DNA of 64,000 nt from NCBI GenBank assembly GCA_030686995.1, contig CM060703.1, forward strand, positions 1,334,501-1,398,500. The letters are read 5' to 3'. Positions 12,717 to 24,755 of the stretch are shown here, one piece after another. Under the pieces are notes generated by a model, which saw only the letters and a list, made by a program, of their open reading frames with translations, was not told where the DNA came from and did not search any database. The position numbers and the translations under genes are program-made. The number at the start of each line of letters is the position of its first letter. The stretch's first letter is position 1. Origin of the DNA: Artemisia argyi (lineage: Eukaryota > Streptophyta > Magnoliopsida > Asterales > Asteraceae).

Positions 12717-13232
12717 ACCTAGATGGAATAATATTTGAAAGTATGTTACGTAACTTTGACACTTTAGAAAGTATATTACGTAGATGTGTTTATTTGAACA
12801 AATATGTTGCGTATATTTAGCTTTACCCCTTTTTAATACTTAGCTAAATGACAGATTCACTGGTCTAACAATCTGAATAACTTATACAAATTCTGTACTT
12901 GATTTGCAGACAAATTTCAAAGAATAGCAATATATTTTGTAGAAAAACAACAATCATTATATGAATACAAGGAAATACAATGTTGGATTTGCATAATAAT
13001 ACATCTCAACTCAACTCGATCATGGAAACACATGCAGCTAACCCCTCCTCTTGGATGTCATATATAACGAATTTACACAGCACGTACATTAGGCTTACAT
13101 TCTTTTCTATCTATGGATAAATTTCTCAAATCCAAAGCGTTGTTCAATCTACACCGCTTCGGATTTGGGGATTTCATCCATAAAGAAAAACGAATTACCT
13201 AATTTTATTCTTATTATTCCTTCCGAGAGAGA

Positions 13233-16200
13233 TTAAAAGTTGGGACCAGCGGCCAGGATTTCCTCAGTCAGGTTGTTATCTGTTCCAATCTTGTAGTCCA
13301 AAAACACCTCAAAATTCTTCTTGAACAACCCTCCCAACTTCGTCAGCGTCTCCTTGTGAGCCCCCTTGTCCGCCCACTGCACATGAAATTTAAATCATGT
13401 CACTCGATCTCAAGTCCAGATATAGGGTCACATGCAGTTACATAAATATATAAACTTACGGAGTTTGCTGGATCAAGGATCTCTGATGGCACGCCTTCAA
13501 TTGCAGTTGGGATTTCAAGTCCAAATATTTCAGTCTTTGTGTATTCGGCTTCCAAAAGGCTCCCTGAGTGGATAGCATCAATGATTTTCCGTGTGTATGC
13601 CAACTTTATACGGTTACCCGATCCATAACTGTATACAATAATAATATACTCCATTAGAAATGAGTATTTGAAAAGAAAATTAATACAATCTAGTAGACTT
13701 TTGCTCCTTACCTTCCACCTGACCAGCCAGTGTTAACAAGCCATCCGGTTGCACCGTGCTTTTGCATCTTTTCAGCTAACATGGCTGCATACTTTGTCGG
13801 GTGAAGCATAATAAACGCTGCACCAAAACAAGCTGAAAATGTTGCTTGTGGCTCTTTTATCCCATCTTCGGTTCCAGCCACGAGAGCAGTGTAGCCACTG
13901 ATGAAATGGTACATAGTTTGAGCTAAGTTTAGCTTGCTTACAGGTGGAAGCACACCAAACGCATCACAAGCCAATAAGATGACATTCTTTGGATGGGGCC
14001 CGACACATGGTATCTTAGCATTCGGTATGTATTCTATAGGATATGCCGCCCGAGTGTTCTCTAAAAGTTTACTCCAATTATCAGTACACTTGTTTCAAAA
14101 AATGTATAAAACTTCTACTAAACAGATTAATTACATCTGCTTACCAGTTACGGATTTGTCCGAATAATCGACCTCTCGGGTATGCTCATCAAACACTACA
14201 TTTTCCATCACTGTCCCGAACTTGATGGCATTGAAGATATCAGGCTCCTTCTCCCTGGACAGATCAATACACTTTGCATAGCAACCACCTTCGATATTAG
14301 ACACACCATTCTCACTCCAACAATGCTCGTCGTCTCCAATTAGATATCTGTTGTGATCTGTAGACAGTGTGGTCTTTCCGGTACCTAGGTGAACACGTAT
14401 TATAAAACTAAACCATCAGTTGGTCAAAGGGTAAAAGTGGCATTGAAAATGTCATTCAGCTCAAATAAAAGTAACAAGTAATAATACTAAACGGGTAAAA
14501 AGTAGTGAGTTTGACCCAAAATGTCGACCCGTTTAAAAATGACTGGTTTTACCCGGACCTGTTTTGACCCATTACCCATCCCGCTTGTTAAGTTATACCT
14601 GATAATCCAAAGAAGAGTGCCACGTCACCATCTTTCCCCATATTGCAACCGGAGTGAAGAGAGAGTATTTGGCGTTTAGGCATGAGATAATGCATAACAC
14701 CAAAAAGGCCTTTCTTCATTTCACCAGCGTATTGGGTTCCAAGAATGACCATTTCCCTCCTACCAAGGTTGAGATCTACGCTTGTTGAGGATGTCATATA
14801 ATGAGTGTAACGGTTGCAAGGGAACATTCCAGCGTTGTATATTGTAAAGTCTGGAGTACCGAAATCCTCAAGCTCTTCAGCAGTGGGTCGGATGCACCTG
14901 AAATTACATCGTCTGGTTAGTAATTATCTTTTTAAAAAGCTACAGTAGCATTTTATTTTTGGAGTCCTTACATGTTATGCATGAACAATGAATGATAGGC
15001 TCTGGCTGATACAATACGGACTTTGATACGATGAACTGGGTCCCAGTTGAGAAACTGATCGTTCACGTAAACCTGAGAGGCAAATATACATACTATCAAA
15101 TTAGTGTTTATATACAATCCAAATGGTTCAACAAAACTAGAGAACGTACACACAACATGTTATTTTAGTGCATTACTATCTCACGGATACATAAGTTAAT
15201 CTACTTACACCATAAAATGTGCTTATCTAGTTACATCTTAAATATTAGTGTTTTGTGCAACCCAGACAAGCACTATAAATATATCCGGAAATGGTTGTGC
15301 AGCACATGAAGATGACCCAAGGTTGATAAAGACTGATGTATTAGTTTAAAAAGTTGAAACATACATATTATCTGTAAATTGACAACTTATCCAGTAGATT
15401 AATGCCTAGTTTTTCCGTGGGTCCATGGATTTGCTGAATGAATCAAAGTTATGTCACATTCAAGGGCGGACCTATGTAGGGGCAGGGGAGGGTCCCAGCC
15501 TCCCAAAATTTGCGGCACCTAGTGTAAATATTATATGTTTTAGAAGTAATTTAGTTGAGGTTACAAATAAATCTCCTATTCGGCCCCCCCAAAAGAAATG
15601 TTCTAGTTCCGCCACTGGTCACATTCCGTTTTTGTGCAAATTTAATATTATGTATAAATACTGACACTGAAAGATTGAAACTCAATTATTCATTCAAATT
15701 TCAAACCATGATAAGCGGGGTAATAAAATGATTTTCCTGAATCAAAATCTTGAATTAGTAGATATGGTCAGTATGGCATATTCTATCGGTCTAATATCTT
15801 AACATAGATGCATATTGAAACAGTTTTTTTCTTAACGACAAACTTACACACCCATCTACTGTACACGATTGTCCATCTTGGGGATTGAATGTAACAAAAC
15901 TAAATTCGAAGCTATCTAGATATATATTTACGGCAAAAGGACTAGAAGAAAATCATGTATGAACTGCAACCAAGTAGTACTAATTAACTATGTATATGTA
16001 AACAGTTAATGAATTGAAGTATACACCTATTCAGAGTATTAGATTAAAAGGAGACCTTATCAAGCGAGCACAAGTAATCCACAGCTCGTTCTCTGTTGAC
16101 CAAGAATGTATGTTCATCCATCTCGATGTTCGGAGACCCCCTGGAGGTTTTAATAATTTTACCAACATTCAATATTGAGCATCATCGATAAAAATGTATA

Positions 16201-16671
16201 ACCCGGCCAAACAAGGATTGGAAGAACTTACTTTCCCCACCAAAGTTCATCTTCGGTTGTCTCGTCTCTAACAACACGTTTGTCCCTTGGTGATCGCCCT
16301 GTCTTGGCACCAGATAATGTGGCCAAAGCACCACTAGACGTGATAAACGATCCTTTCTCATACTTTATGGCTTGCTCATAAAGTTCTGTATGTATAACCC
16401 ATACGTACATCAGGATTAACTAAACAATAACTAGTACGCATTTTTTTCATCTATATAATATCTAGACGAGTTAATAATTTATTTACCAGCAGGGGATAGG
16501 TTATAGAGGATATGAGTGAACTTGAGGGAACTGTCACTGGTAGTGAGTGTAGGAGCATGCACGTGACGGTGTTGGTGAGTCACTTGAGCTCTCGGAGTTT
16601 CACTTTTTCGGTCTGGATCTCCCTTCACCACCTTTGGCCCCGACTCCCTCGTCAACGATGCCAACGAGGCA
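13233..16671 (-). CDS. PCK: Phosphoenolpyruvate carboxykinase (ATP), 5' end missing
   Basis: The enzyme decarboxylates oxaloacetate to PEP with ATP in the cytosol, for gluconeogenesis from lipid or organic acids. Nine minus-strand exons are read: 16671-16487, 16385-16232, 16140-16056, 15072-14972, 14897-14599, 14384-14145, 14060-13712, 13628-13460, 13376-13233. All eight introns are GT-AG and the exons join in frame to 574 codons plus TAA. Seen motifs are [30 protein letters not shown], the P-loop GLSGTGKTT split by the fifth intron (about residues 270-280), IGDDEHCW, and the C terminus [10 protein letters not shown] usual for plant enzymes. Plant PEPCKs are about 670 residues, so roughly 95 are missing: the phosphorylatable, disordered extension. 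The first visible exon has no Met, and a TGA lies in frame just upstream. The catalytic core looks complete. Either a 5' exon lies beyond the transposons at 17-22 kb or the gene is 5'-truncated. Confidence 0.93.
15461..15617. mobile_element. hAT-like MITE in PEPCK intron 3
   Basis: The 157-bp element is flanked by a perfect 8-bp duplication gtcacatt (15453-15460 and 15618-15625). The ends are caagggcggacc and gttccgccactg, imperfect inverted repeats of the common 'GGCGGA...TCCGCC' type. It lies in the 983-bp intron between PEPCK exons 3 and 4, clear of both splice sites. Confidence 0.8.
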
Positions 16672-16955
16672 CTTCAAGAACAACACATATTCATTTTTAG
16701 TTATACCAATACCCAAAAATTTATTCATTTCTAATACAAAAATGATATATGGTCTAAATTTTCGTCAAAAATCCATATTTTTTTTCCAAAATGAACGTGT
16801 TCACAATATTTTGTGTTGCATGTCTTAGTTTATTTAGTGACACAAACTTTAACAAATTACGAACCTAGTTAGCTAGCTAGATGAAAGTAAATATATACTC
16901 GTACTACATTACTACAAACTCGTGTAATTATTAACGCAAAGTAAAGTAGAATATT

Positions 16956-17023
16956 CTCCCTCCGTCCTAAAATAAAATAAGTGTCCATAAAAAATACATA
17001 GAATAAGAATACATCATTATTAC

Positions 17024-17072
<49 letters not shown>

Positions 17073-17300
17073 ATAACAGTTTTACCTTTAATTATACATA
17101 ATTTAAGAAAAACGTAAGTATTACTATTTTATCTCTTACTTTTTGTAAAATTATTTTTTACTTTTAACTAATTATTTTATTTCTTCTTTGTAGTTTGTAA
17201 TAATAATTTTAAAGCAAGTTTAATACGGTAAATTTGGTCAAACTTTCATATCTATATTTAGTAGTGAACAACTAAATTGTAACATCATAAAAAAAATGAG
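16956..17300. mobile_element. Stowaway-like MITE, only the left end recognised
   Basis: It starts ctccctccgtcctaaaataa, a very common plant MITE terminus, followed by aagtgtccataa. A 41-bp T run (17027-17067) is embedded. The matching inverted end is not found, so the right limit is a guess and the copy is probably truncated. It lies upstream of the visible PEPCK exons. Confidence 0.45.
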
Positions 17301-17808
17301 TATTAATTTAGTACGCTTGCCACGTGTACTTATTATTCGATTGCCCATGTACACTTGCCACGTGTACAGATTACTTTTACTATTACTAGATCCTTCAATT
17401 ATATAGCGAGAAAATTCTCAAAATAAGCCAAAAAGTTGAGCAATTTCCCAAAATAAGCCAAAAATTATTTGTTTTCCCAAAAGAGTCATGTGCTAATGTG
17501 CGAACATGTGATTCCAATAAATTTTTGACACGTGTCCAGATAAATAGTATAATACCGCCCACATCCGACCATTAGTACACTCCCCCACCAACAAAAATAA
17601 ATCTAAATCCAAACCAAAAACAACCAACAACAGGAACAATGATACAAGAACAATAAACAATAACAAGAAGGCAACATCAAGGCTTACGCGTGAAGCTCAC
17701 GCGACCTACCTATCTTGAAGATCTAGTCGAGTGGTGGTCAAGAACAGTGGTGGTGATGGGGCGATAGAGAGAGAGAGATGAGATGTGGTGACGTTATTTA
17801 GTATGAAC
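17301..17808. other. Gene-free stretch with terminal-repeat-like words
   Basis: The block at 17325-17402 (acgtgtacttattattcgat ... tagatccttcaattata) recurs at about 30682-30763. Two copies of tcccaaaataagccaaaaa (17437 and 17418 regions) look like a decayed terminal repeat. At 17640-17800 a purine-rich stretch resembles the 5' region of a minus-strand gene but offers no supported exon. Confidence 0.35.
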
Positions 17809-17816
17809 CTTATGAG

Positions 17817-18553
17817 TAGGGATGGCAAAAAAACCCGAACTCGACGGGGAAACCCGAAACCCGAAAATTTTGGAGCGGGGCGGGGCAAGCTTAACGGGTT
17901 TCGGGGCGGGTTTTGGAGCATTAACGGGGATTTTTATTGGGTTCGGAGCAGTGACTGGAGCCAAGCATCCCCGCCCCGCCCCGCCCCGCCCCGATATAAT
18001 ATATATACATGTTATAAATTATATATATTATTTATGTGTATGTATGTAACTTCAGTAAATGGTATTTCAACTATCAAGTAAGTTATTATATTTAAACATT
18101 TTGGTTTAGACGTTTAAACAGATAATTTGAGCTATTGTTTTTGAATATTAAAAGAATGAAGACTTCCTTTCGTGAGCTGTTTCAAAGGAAGGAAAAGACC
18201 AAGTCAACATTAAGATTTTATTATTTTGTTTCATAGAGAATTGTAAAAACTGAATTTCTTGTAACTTGTGACTAGATAATTTGAAGGTTATTTATTTATT
18301 TATTTATTATTATTTAAAATTTTTTTATGTTGAATTCGTTTTGCTTAGAACATGCCAAAGAAGACACCCCATTAAGGACCCGATAAGATCCCCAATGGGG
18401 ATCGGGGCGGGTTTGGAGGAGTATCGCGCCCCAATGGGGCACCCCAATAAGATCCCCAATGGGGATTGGGGCGGGTTTGGGGCATGTTTTGGTAATTGGA
18501 TTCGGGGATGGGGATGGCCGCCCCGCTCCAAACCCGCTCCATTGCCATTCCTA
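17817..18553. mobile_element. hAT-like element, 737 bp, 8-bp target duplication
   Basis: It is flanked by a perfect direct repeat cttatgag (17809-17816 and 18554-18561). Termini are tagggatggcaa and the inverted ttgccattccta (one mismatch). The subterminal regions are filled with variants of ggggcgggttt / ccccgcccc, including ccgccccgccccgccccg (17970-17994) and repeated ccccaatgggg near the right end. No transposase is present, so it is non-autonomous. The short ORFs inside are artefacts of the GC-rich repeats. Confidence 0.85.
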
Positions 18554-18625
18554 CTTATGAGATGCAGATTCTTGATCCCCAATGAAGGTTTGCTGGTTTT
18601 TTGGGGTTTTTTCTTTAATTTGTGA

Positions 18626-18652
18626 CTAGAATGATGCCCGCGCGATGCGGGG
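18626..18652 (-). mobile_element. Helitron 3' terminus (minus strand)
   Basis: Read on the minus strand it forms a GC-rich hairpin (gccccgcatcgcgcgggc) followed by atcattCTAG and T, the hairpin plus CTRR architecture of a plant Helitron 3' end. The body would extend rightwards; a convincing 5' TC end was not found, so only the terminus is annotated. Confidence 0.5.
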
Positions 18653-19534
18653 CAGATACTCGGAGTGTTTGGCTTATTCAAGATGCAACTAAGGTGTTTC
18701 ACATATTAAAGCTGAAGCATATAAGCTTTCCAAATAAGCCTAAAACCTCATAAATAAGCTAACGCAAACACCCCCAATAATCAAATAATCACTTCAGACT
18801 TATAACCGGATCCTCTACTACCATCATCCAGTGGCGGACCTAGCCGGGAAACCAAAGTGGTTCCCAATTTTATTCGTGAAAAATCGATAGGTTGGTTAAT
18901 TAGCCGATCGGGTCAGGCCGGTTCAAGTATCAATGAGTCAATTTAAATGTTATTTTACAATAAATTCAACCACCATACATTAACAGATACCATTCATTAA
19001 CGTATTTTAAATTTTCCTATCAAATAAAAAAGAGAAAAAAATGTGCAACACTTCACTACAAACTGTTACAATTGAAGAATAACACAACATAAAAACTTGA
19101 ATATTATACAAGTGAGAACATAAAAATAGACAAATAATTGTCCTCTTTAATAATATTTTATTAAAAATCTAAAATTTTAAATGACGTTGAAAAAAAACAA
19201 AAAAACCTGGTGTATACATAAAGTTGCCTACTATTATAACCCCAAAACTTTTGACCACCCATAACCATTCTTTTTGTCTTACTATTACTAGAGCTACAGT
19301 GACTTTTGCAATTTATCTCTCCGGAGAGGCGTGACGGTGTTCTGGGTCTCACCTCCGGCGAGTGTAGACTCCCCACACCACTCTGAGGCTGTTTCAGTTT
19401 GTTTTGGCCGGAAACCGCCACCGGCCACCACCTGCACCCACCACTGCTGTGTTCTGTAATTTATTGCTATAATAAGTAAGTAAAAGTCTGAATTTTTAAG
19501 TCTTTCTAATTATAGAATAGTCCCAAATACATTA
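18653..19534. other. Gene-free stretch with terminal-repeat relics
   Basis: At 18829 'cagtggcggacctagc' matches the left end of a common hAT-type MITE without its partner. At 18716-18775 aagcatataagctttcc ... aataagct resembles the aagctta-type terminal repeats elsewhere in the window. A minus-strand ORF at 19161-19421 has no recognisable domain. Confidence 0.35.
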
Positions 19535-19888
19535 TCTATATCTATATCTATACTATTATATAATGCATTTTGACTGTGGGTCCCATCCAAAATTAAAAAC
19601 TGACACGTGTACAACCTCACTGCGTATTTGATTGTTCCCTTCTATAAACACCACCACCACCACACAAACGATCTCAGCTTTTCCCTCGCCACCAGCGATA
19701 AATCGACAACTATCTAAATATTTACCGTCACCGTCGAAATCAGTCAGAGAAAATGGGAATTAGTTGTTAATTATGATTAGTGAGTATTTACTTGTAGATT
19801 TAAGTTTGATTGTGTGGGTTAGTTATAAGTGTTTGTGGTTATCTTTGTTTGTATGTGGGTGTTTTGGGCTGCTTTGGATAAGGATTAA

Positions 19889-20242
19889 ATGGTTGATGTT
19901 AGGTATCCGCAAGTGGAGTGGATGGATAGTCAGGCGTTGTTTACTGATATGGTGTTTGAGTTGCTGTTGGCCAAGTATAAGGATCATAATATGGTTATTC
20001 ATGGTTATCCAGATTTGTTGTGTAATGACAAGTCATGGATTGCTTTGAATACAACTAGTTTTTCACTTTTTTGTTTAGGAATAGCCGCCGGTGGTAGTTG
20101 GATTTGCTTCATGTTTGGGCGCCTATGGGCTGATGACGAGGTGGAATATTTTTATCCTTTGCTTCTGTCAAGCTATTTATCTTTTTATTTATTCACTTGG
20201 ACACTGAATATGATTAGTTATATCGTTAAAAAAGAGATATAG
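19889..20242 (+). CDS. Unrecognised ORF fragment within the Helitron candidate
   Basis: The ATG-initiated frame is about 117 codons. The first 55 residues (VDVRYPQVEWMDSQALF, ELLLAKYKDHNMVIHGYPDL) look like real protein. After WIALNTTSF the sequence turns hydrophobic and intron-like, so the true exon may end near 20060. I do not recognise the family. The downstream Cys-rich ORF is in the same orientation, and both could be exons of one Helitron-borne gene. Confidence 0.3.
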   Translation: MVDVRYPQVEWMDSQALFTDMVFELLLAKYKDHNMVIHGYPDLLCNDKSWIALNTTSFSLFCLGIAAGGSWICFMFGRLWADDEVEYFYPLLLSSYLSFYLFTWTLNMISYIVKKEI

Positions 20243-20458
20243 AATGACAAATAAAGCACATCTTAATGAGTCTGCAAAATCAATTCGAAAAAAAGGATGT
20301 CGTTTTGCTAGTTTTAGAAACAATCAATGAATCTCTCTATTATGTACAAAGAGGAAAGCTCCTTTTACTTAAAAGTTTGGTCAAAACACAATGGAAGTGG
20401 ATATCATTTGTCATGTTTGAGATAATGTGATCCGGCTTTTGCTTTTATTTGCTTTCCT

Positions 20459-20695
20459 TTGATGGTTCTTTCAAACTATTTACTTGTAGGATACTGTACT
20501 CGGGTGAATGATGATCCACCAATACCGGATACTATCACACAAGAAGATCCGCACACTTTTGTTTACGATGGTATCCAGAGAGAACATCGTGTCTTGGCGG
20601 AATGTTGTACATGTCCTCATTGTGGAGCAAAAAGATTTAAATTTGAGTTTCCTACTTTTTGTTGCATGGGTGGGAAGACAAGTGGGTGCGTTTGA
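20459..20695 (+). pseudogene. Helitron transposase N-terminal-like fragment (zinc-ribbon type)
   Basis: The frame reads TRVNDDPPIPDTITQEDP, then HRVLAECCTCPHCGAKRFKF and FPTFCCMGGK. A CxxC pair followed about 15 residues later by CC-x-GGK is the pattern seen just before the helicase-like N domain of plant Helitron proteins. Nothing of the Rep (HUH) or helicase parts follows; the sequence runs into a minisatellite. The assignment is by motif memory and fits the Helitron-like ends around it. Confidence 0.4.
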
Positions 20696-20975
20696 ATGCT
20701 GAAACGAGGGATGAAATGGGTGTCGGTTTGGAGGTTGAAATAGGTGTGTTTGGGTGCTGAAACGGGGGATGAAATGGGTGCGTTTGGATGCTGAAATGGG
20801 TGTGTTTACGGGCTGAAGTGGGTGGGTTTTTATGCTGAAATGGGGGCTGAAATGAGTATGTCTGGGTGCTAAAGTAGGGGCTGAGTTGGGTGGGTTTGGG
20901 TGTTGAGCCGAGCTCTGAATGAGGGCTAAAACGGGTGTGTTTAAGGGATGAGAAAGGTGGGTTCGGGTGCTGCAA
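20683..20975 (+). repeat. Degenerate minisatellite (ggtgtgtttgggtgctgaaa type)
   Basis: About 290 bp of imperfect units built from gggtg(t/c)gtttgggtgctga and (a)aatggg. Unit length varies from roughly 20 to 40 bp. It begins where the Cys-rich ORF ends. Confidence 0.75.
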
Positions 20976-23009
20976 TAGGGTTCAAAGGGGTCCGTTTGAG
21001 TGTCCCAGTGGAACTGGCTGCGAGTTAGTACTCATGTAAATCATTAAGTTAGATTTTAACAGCAGCAACTTTAAAGTTGGCTCCCAACACGTAGGTAGTG
21101 TAGTTTTTAGATATTTTCGTGGTTGTAGTGACACTTTTAGTGGAAATAAAAAAAAAAGAATGTTTCAAGTTTGGATTTTGATTTAATGCATATGATCGCT
21201 CAAACAGCGCATTGTAGCAATCAAGGGAAAGTTAGCAGTGATCACTATGTTCGTTTTTCGCCGAAAATTAAGTAAGTCTACACAAGTGTTTGGGTAAGCT
21301 TGTAAGCTTAGGCAAACACCCCCAAACATGTTATTTGTGTTTCAGCATGAAAGTATGTTGCTATTTGGGGTTAAGATTCAAATGGTTGTCGTGGTACATA
21401 AACTGGGGTCGATTAAGTGGCTTTCCAGATTATTTCTGTCAGCTACTTGATAATAGTATTGTCGGCATCCGTTCAACAATTTCAAGGCTGTCGCATCTCT
21501 AAAAGCAACACGATGAAAAACTATGGCGGCATCTTGAGGTAAGAACAGTAGTAAGATATCATATATATCACTTAATGTTTACTATCTTTTTTAGATCTAA
21601 TCTTTATCAAAAGATATCCCTCTCGGTCTACCGTTCCCCACAATGATCGTATAATGTATGCTACTTCAGTTTTATGTTTAGATATTCTATGAACCTTGAA
21701 ATATATATTCTTATAGTATCAGTTTTATGTTTAGATATTCTATGAATGATACTATATATTTGCATACCATTTTCGTAGGAGTATAAAAAAGTCAACAATA
21801 TTTATTCATTTTAAACTCATGCATCATAGCTCAACAACCATCTTTACCCACAAACGATAACTGTTAGTATTTCTTTGATCACAACAAAAAAAGTTTTGAT
21901 GTGTTGTTCGTCAAGAGCTATTTGCAACTTTTTCTAATCACAATTCACAAGCGTGCACATCATTCAACGGTGCTCTTTTTATTTAGTTGTAAGCACACAA
22001 AGCTCACGCTCTATTATCCATGTTTAATGGTAACAGAATAACTTTACATTTGAAAAGCTCGATCATATGAAAAATATTTGTCACCGCTGCAAATCGCGGG
22101 TCTCCTACTAGTATACTAGTATAGATAAGATTTGTGTGGTTGGTGTCTTGTTTTAGTAAAAAAAATATATATATATATATATATGAAAGTTGCATACTAA
22201 GAGTTGTAAATTAGGAGCAAGTGCACGAGCAGTTTAGACGCGTGCAATATATTTATCTTTATGTTACATCAAATTAATATCTTCTTATTCTCAACATTGA
22301 AATTGCATTGCGGGTACTGTGTCAAATATGAAGTTGTGAATTCCTTTTTTGAAAAGACTGAAGCTTGCTCGTTTGTTTGTCAATTTGAGCGACCAAGGGA
22401 CAGAGCTGTACTCTCTTGTTGTCTATCTGATTGAAAGAAATAGTAACTTATATTTGTTGAGGTTTCACAATGGGGAGGGGAAAGTATAAATTCCAGACCA
22501 TCCGATTAATAGCACTTTGCCTATCACGTTAGCAATAGTAGTAGTCTTGAAAAAAACAGATAAGAAGATTCGGAAACGCAATCCACATATTAACGAATAT
22601 GAATCTTTGATGTATGTTGCATCTTTCAACCAGAGCTTAATGGCTTCTTCTGGAAATGTAAATTTTAGTAATGCAAACAATCCTTTTTTTAGTATAAATT
22701 CCGCAACTTTTGCCTATACAAGAAAGATTGAGATTGCTAATGGCTCACAGACCTCAAAAGTGGCAGTCTTGTTTTCTGTTTATTCCTGATATTTTTTATT
22801 TTTTCACTTTTATTTTGTCACCGAATATAGCGTGTAATTTGTTACATGTTGGATTTTCTATGACTTACCATTTTGTAAAGGAATTTATCCATATTGCTTA
22901 GCAAAATGGTGTTACATAAGCTCCAATTCAGGAAGAAATTTGTCCATGTTTTCATCCATCACTGCATGCTTGTCTAGACACTAAGATGTTGTTTTATGTT
23001 TGACTGCAG

Positions 23010-23505
23010 TCGGTTTGGCACTTGGCCAGTTGCAATGGTTGCACAAAGCAAAAACAAGGCCACTTTGGAAGGTCCGGTTTGCAATGGAAGTCAAGTGATT
23101 GGGTGGCACACAAATGAGAAGAGTAAACGGCTCAGAAGATTTCATGTTGACATGTCAGGATTTGCATTCAATAGCACCATATTGTGGGATCCAAAGAGAT
23201 GGGAAAAACGCAGCTCAGCTTTGATTCGTCAAGTGGACACAGTCAAAGAGGGATTCCAGGTATGCATCATATTGTTTGTTTTAATTCAGGGAATTGGCAT
23301 TTACTCTTTGTTTACTCGTACTATTACGTTTCAGGAGACTACCTTTATAGAACAGTTGGTGGAAGATGAAAGTCAAATGGAAGCGACTCCTTCCGGATGT
23401 TCTAAAATCATGAACTGGCATCTTCATTTGGAAGCGCATGGACTTGCTTATCCAAGAGGCTGGTTACTTCAGAAGAACCTCGATGCTGTTCTTCCTATCG
23501 AGTAA
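23010..23505 (+). pseudogene. GT43 xylan glycosyltransferase (IRX9/IRX9H-like), last two exons, copy 1
   Basis: Exon A 23010-23259 (acceptor gactgcag, donor gtatgc) and exon B 23335-23505 (acceptor acgtttcag, stop TAA) join in frame to 139 residues. Family motifs seen are [66 protein letters not shown] and [19 protein letters not shown]43 proteins act in the Golgi in elongation of the xylan backbone and are usually 350-500 residues. The transmembrane anchor, the DxD region and all 5' exons are absent upstream, so this is a captured 3' fragment. Its frame is nevertheless undamaged, suggesting recent duplication or selection. A possible UTR intron donor lies at 23544. Confidence 0.85.
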
Positions 23506-24148
23506 AGGCAATGCTTGTGACCTTCAAAACATGAGCCAGAAAGAGGTATGGTTCTACTTGCGTCTTACTGTTGGCAAAATAGATCAAAATCACATTCAGC
23601 ATTCTGATTTTTCATTACATATGCAAAGAAAAAGATTTATCAATGGCATACTTATATATATTCACGATTTCTGAAACAGATGAATGCTTGTATGAGAACT
23701 TGTGAAACTGATAGCTTGAAACAAGTAATTAACTAAATTCAAGAACAAATTATAAATTATATGAATTTGGACAATGAAAAAGCCTAAAATTTTCTGAATG
23801 AAGAAAATTTTTAAATCTATTTTCATTTCATAGAAATAAATAGAAAACAATGAATGCTAGACATTAAGGGTGTGAATAGTTTTGATAAGATGAGGCTCTT
23901 TTCTGGGAAATTTTTCAATGGAAACTGAAAAATTTAAAATGTGTACAAAGTGACCTCTTTGGCTCTTTCAGCAATTGTGTTATTGGAAATAGAAAACTCA
24001 GTAATCCAACTGATTACCAAGATTTACAAAACTATAATTTCTAGTTATCTGCACTTTTCTCTTGCACTTCCCACTTTTTTAAAATAGAAAATGCAACTCT
24101 ATCTAAATATGCTTTCCATATTTTAAACACATTTCTAAATGCACCAAG

Positions 24149-24149
<1 letters not shown>

Positions 24150-24177
<28 letters not shown>
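24150..24177 (+). repeat. Poly(T) run
   Basis: About 28 T; the corresponding place in segmental copy 2 (around 32335) has only a short T run. Confidence 0.85.
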
Positions 24178-24183
<6 letters not shown>

Positions 24184-24560
24184 TTTCCAACTTTGTAATT
24201 ACTAGGATTGTCTTATTATTTCGTGTAAGTTATACTCTCTTATGTAGTATAAGCCTTCCATCTAAAATACCAATACTTATAGTTGCAAGGGATGTGATAA
24301 ATTTACCCAACTACCCGCCCAGATTCTAGACTTTTATGGTGCATGTGAACTTCTGAAGTTGTTAACATATTTAGTAAAGTAATTGCTATTTTAGAGTGAG
24401 GGGATTGCCTAGAATTGCAACTTAAAAACTTAAATCTGCCCAAGTGGGATATGGGTACTTTGCTCACTCGTTGAAAGGAGTGGAAGCTCGATATATCAGT
24501 TTGATATCTAGTTATTCATTGCAAACCTATTGTTTTATATATGATTGACTTCTTTGTGAA

Positions 24561-24755
24561 GAAGTGGCCTAGTGGTAAGGCACTTGACTTACTCAAAAGA
24601 AGCCTAGGGTTCAAATATCACTAGTTACACATTTGGGGGTGGCCAAGGAAGGGTCGGAAACAGTCACGGGATACCTGGTTAGGCTGCGTACATCCGAGTA
24701 AAGAAAAGTCACCCTACCTGGGTTTACAACAGGAAAGCCTCGTTCGTTTTCTTTT
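24561..24755 (+). mobile_element. tRNA-derived SINE, copy 1
   Basis: A box tggcctagtggtaaggc and B box agggttcaaatatc are about 30 bases apart, as expected for a SINE head. A body containing ttgggggtggccaagg and cctggttaggctgcgtac follows. Related copies lie at 32727-32925 (by segmental duplication) and 49503-49690 (independent insertion). The 3' limit is approximate. Confidence 0.75.

Larger units (their letters stand above)
19535..22111 (+). mobile_element. Helitron candidate carrying ORF fragments
   Basis: The left side starts in tctatatctatactattata (TC start somewhere in 19535-19547). The right end reads cgctgcaaatcgcgggtctc, then ctaCTAG (22108-22111) and T, that is, a weak GC-rich hairpin followed by CTAG. 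Helitrons need no target duplication. Inside are a plant-gene-like leader (19600-19750), two ORF fragments (19889-20242 and 20459-20695) and a minisatellite. No Rep or helicase motif is visible, so it would be non-autonomous. Both boundaries are inferred from termini only. Confidence 0.45.

Noticed and set aside
13934..14225. Plus-strand ORFs over PEPCK
   Set aside because: Antisense shadows of exon 7 and its neighbouring intron.
17706..18702. Glycine/proline-rich ORFs on both strands
   Set aside because: They arise from the GC-rich repeats of the hAT element at 17817-18553.
24561..24610. Functional tRNA gene
   Set aside because: A and B boxes are present but no cloverleaf or acceptor stem closes; the block continues into a SINE body present three times.
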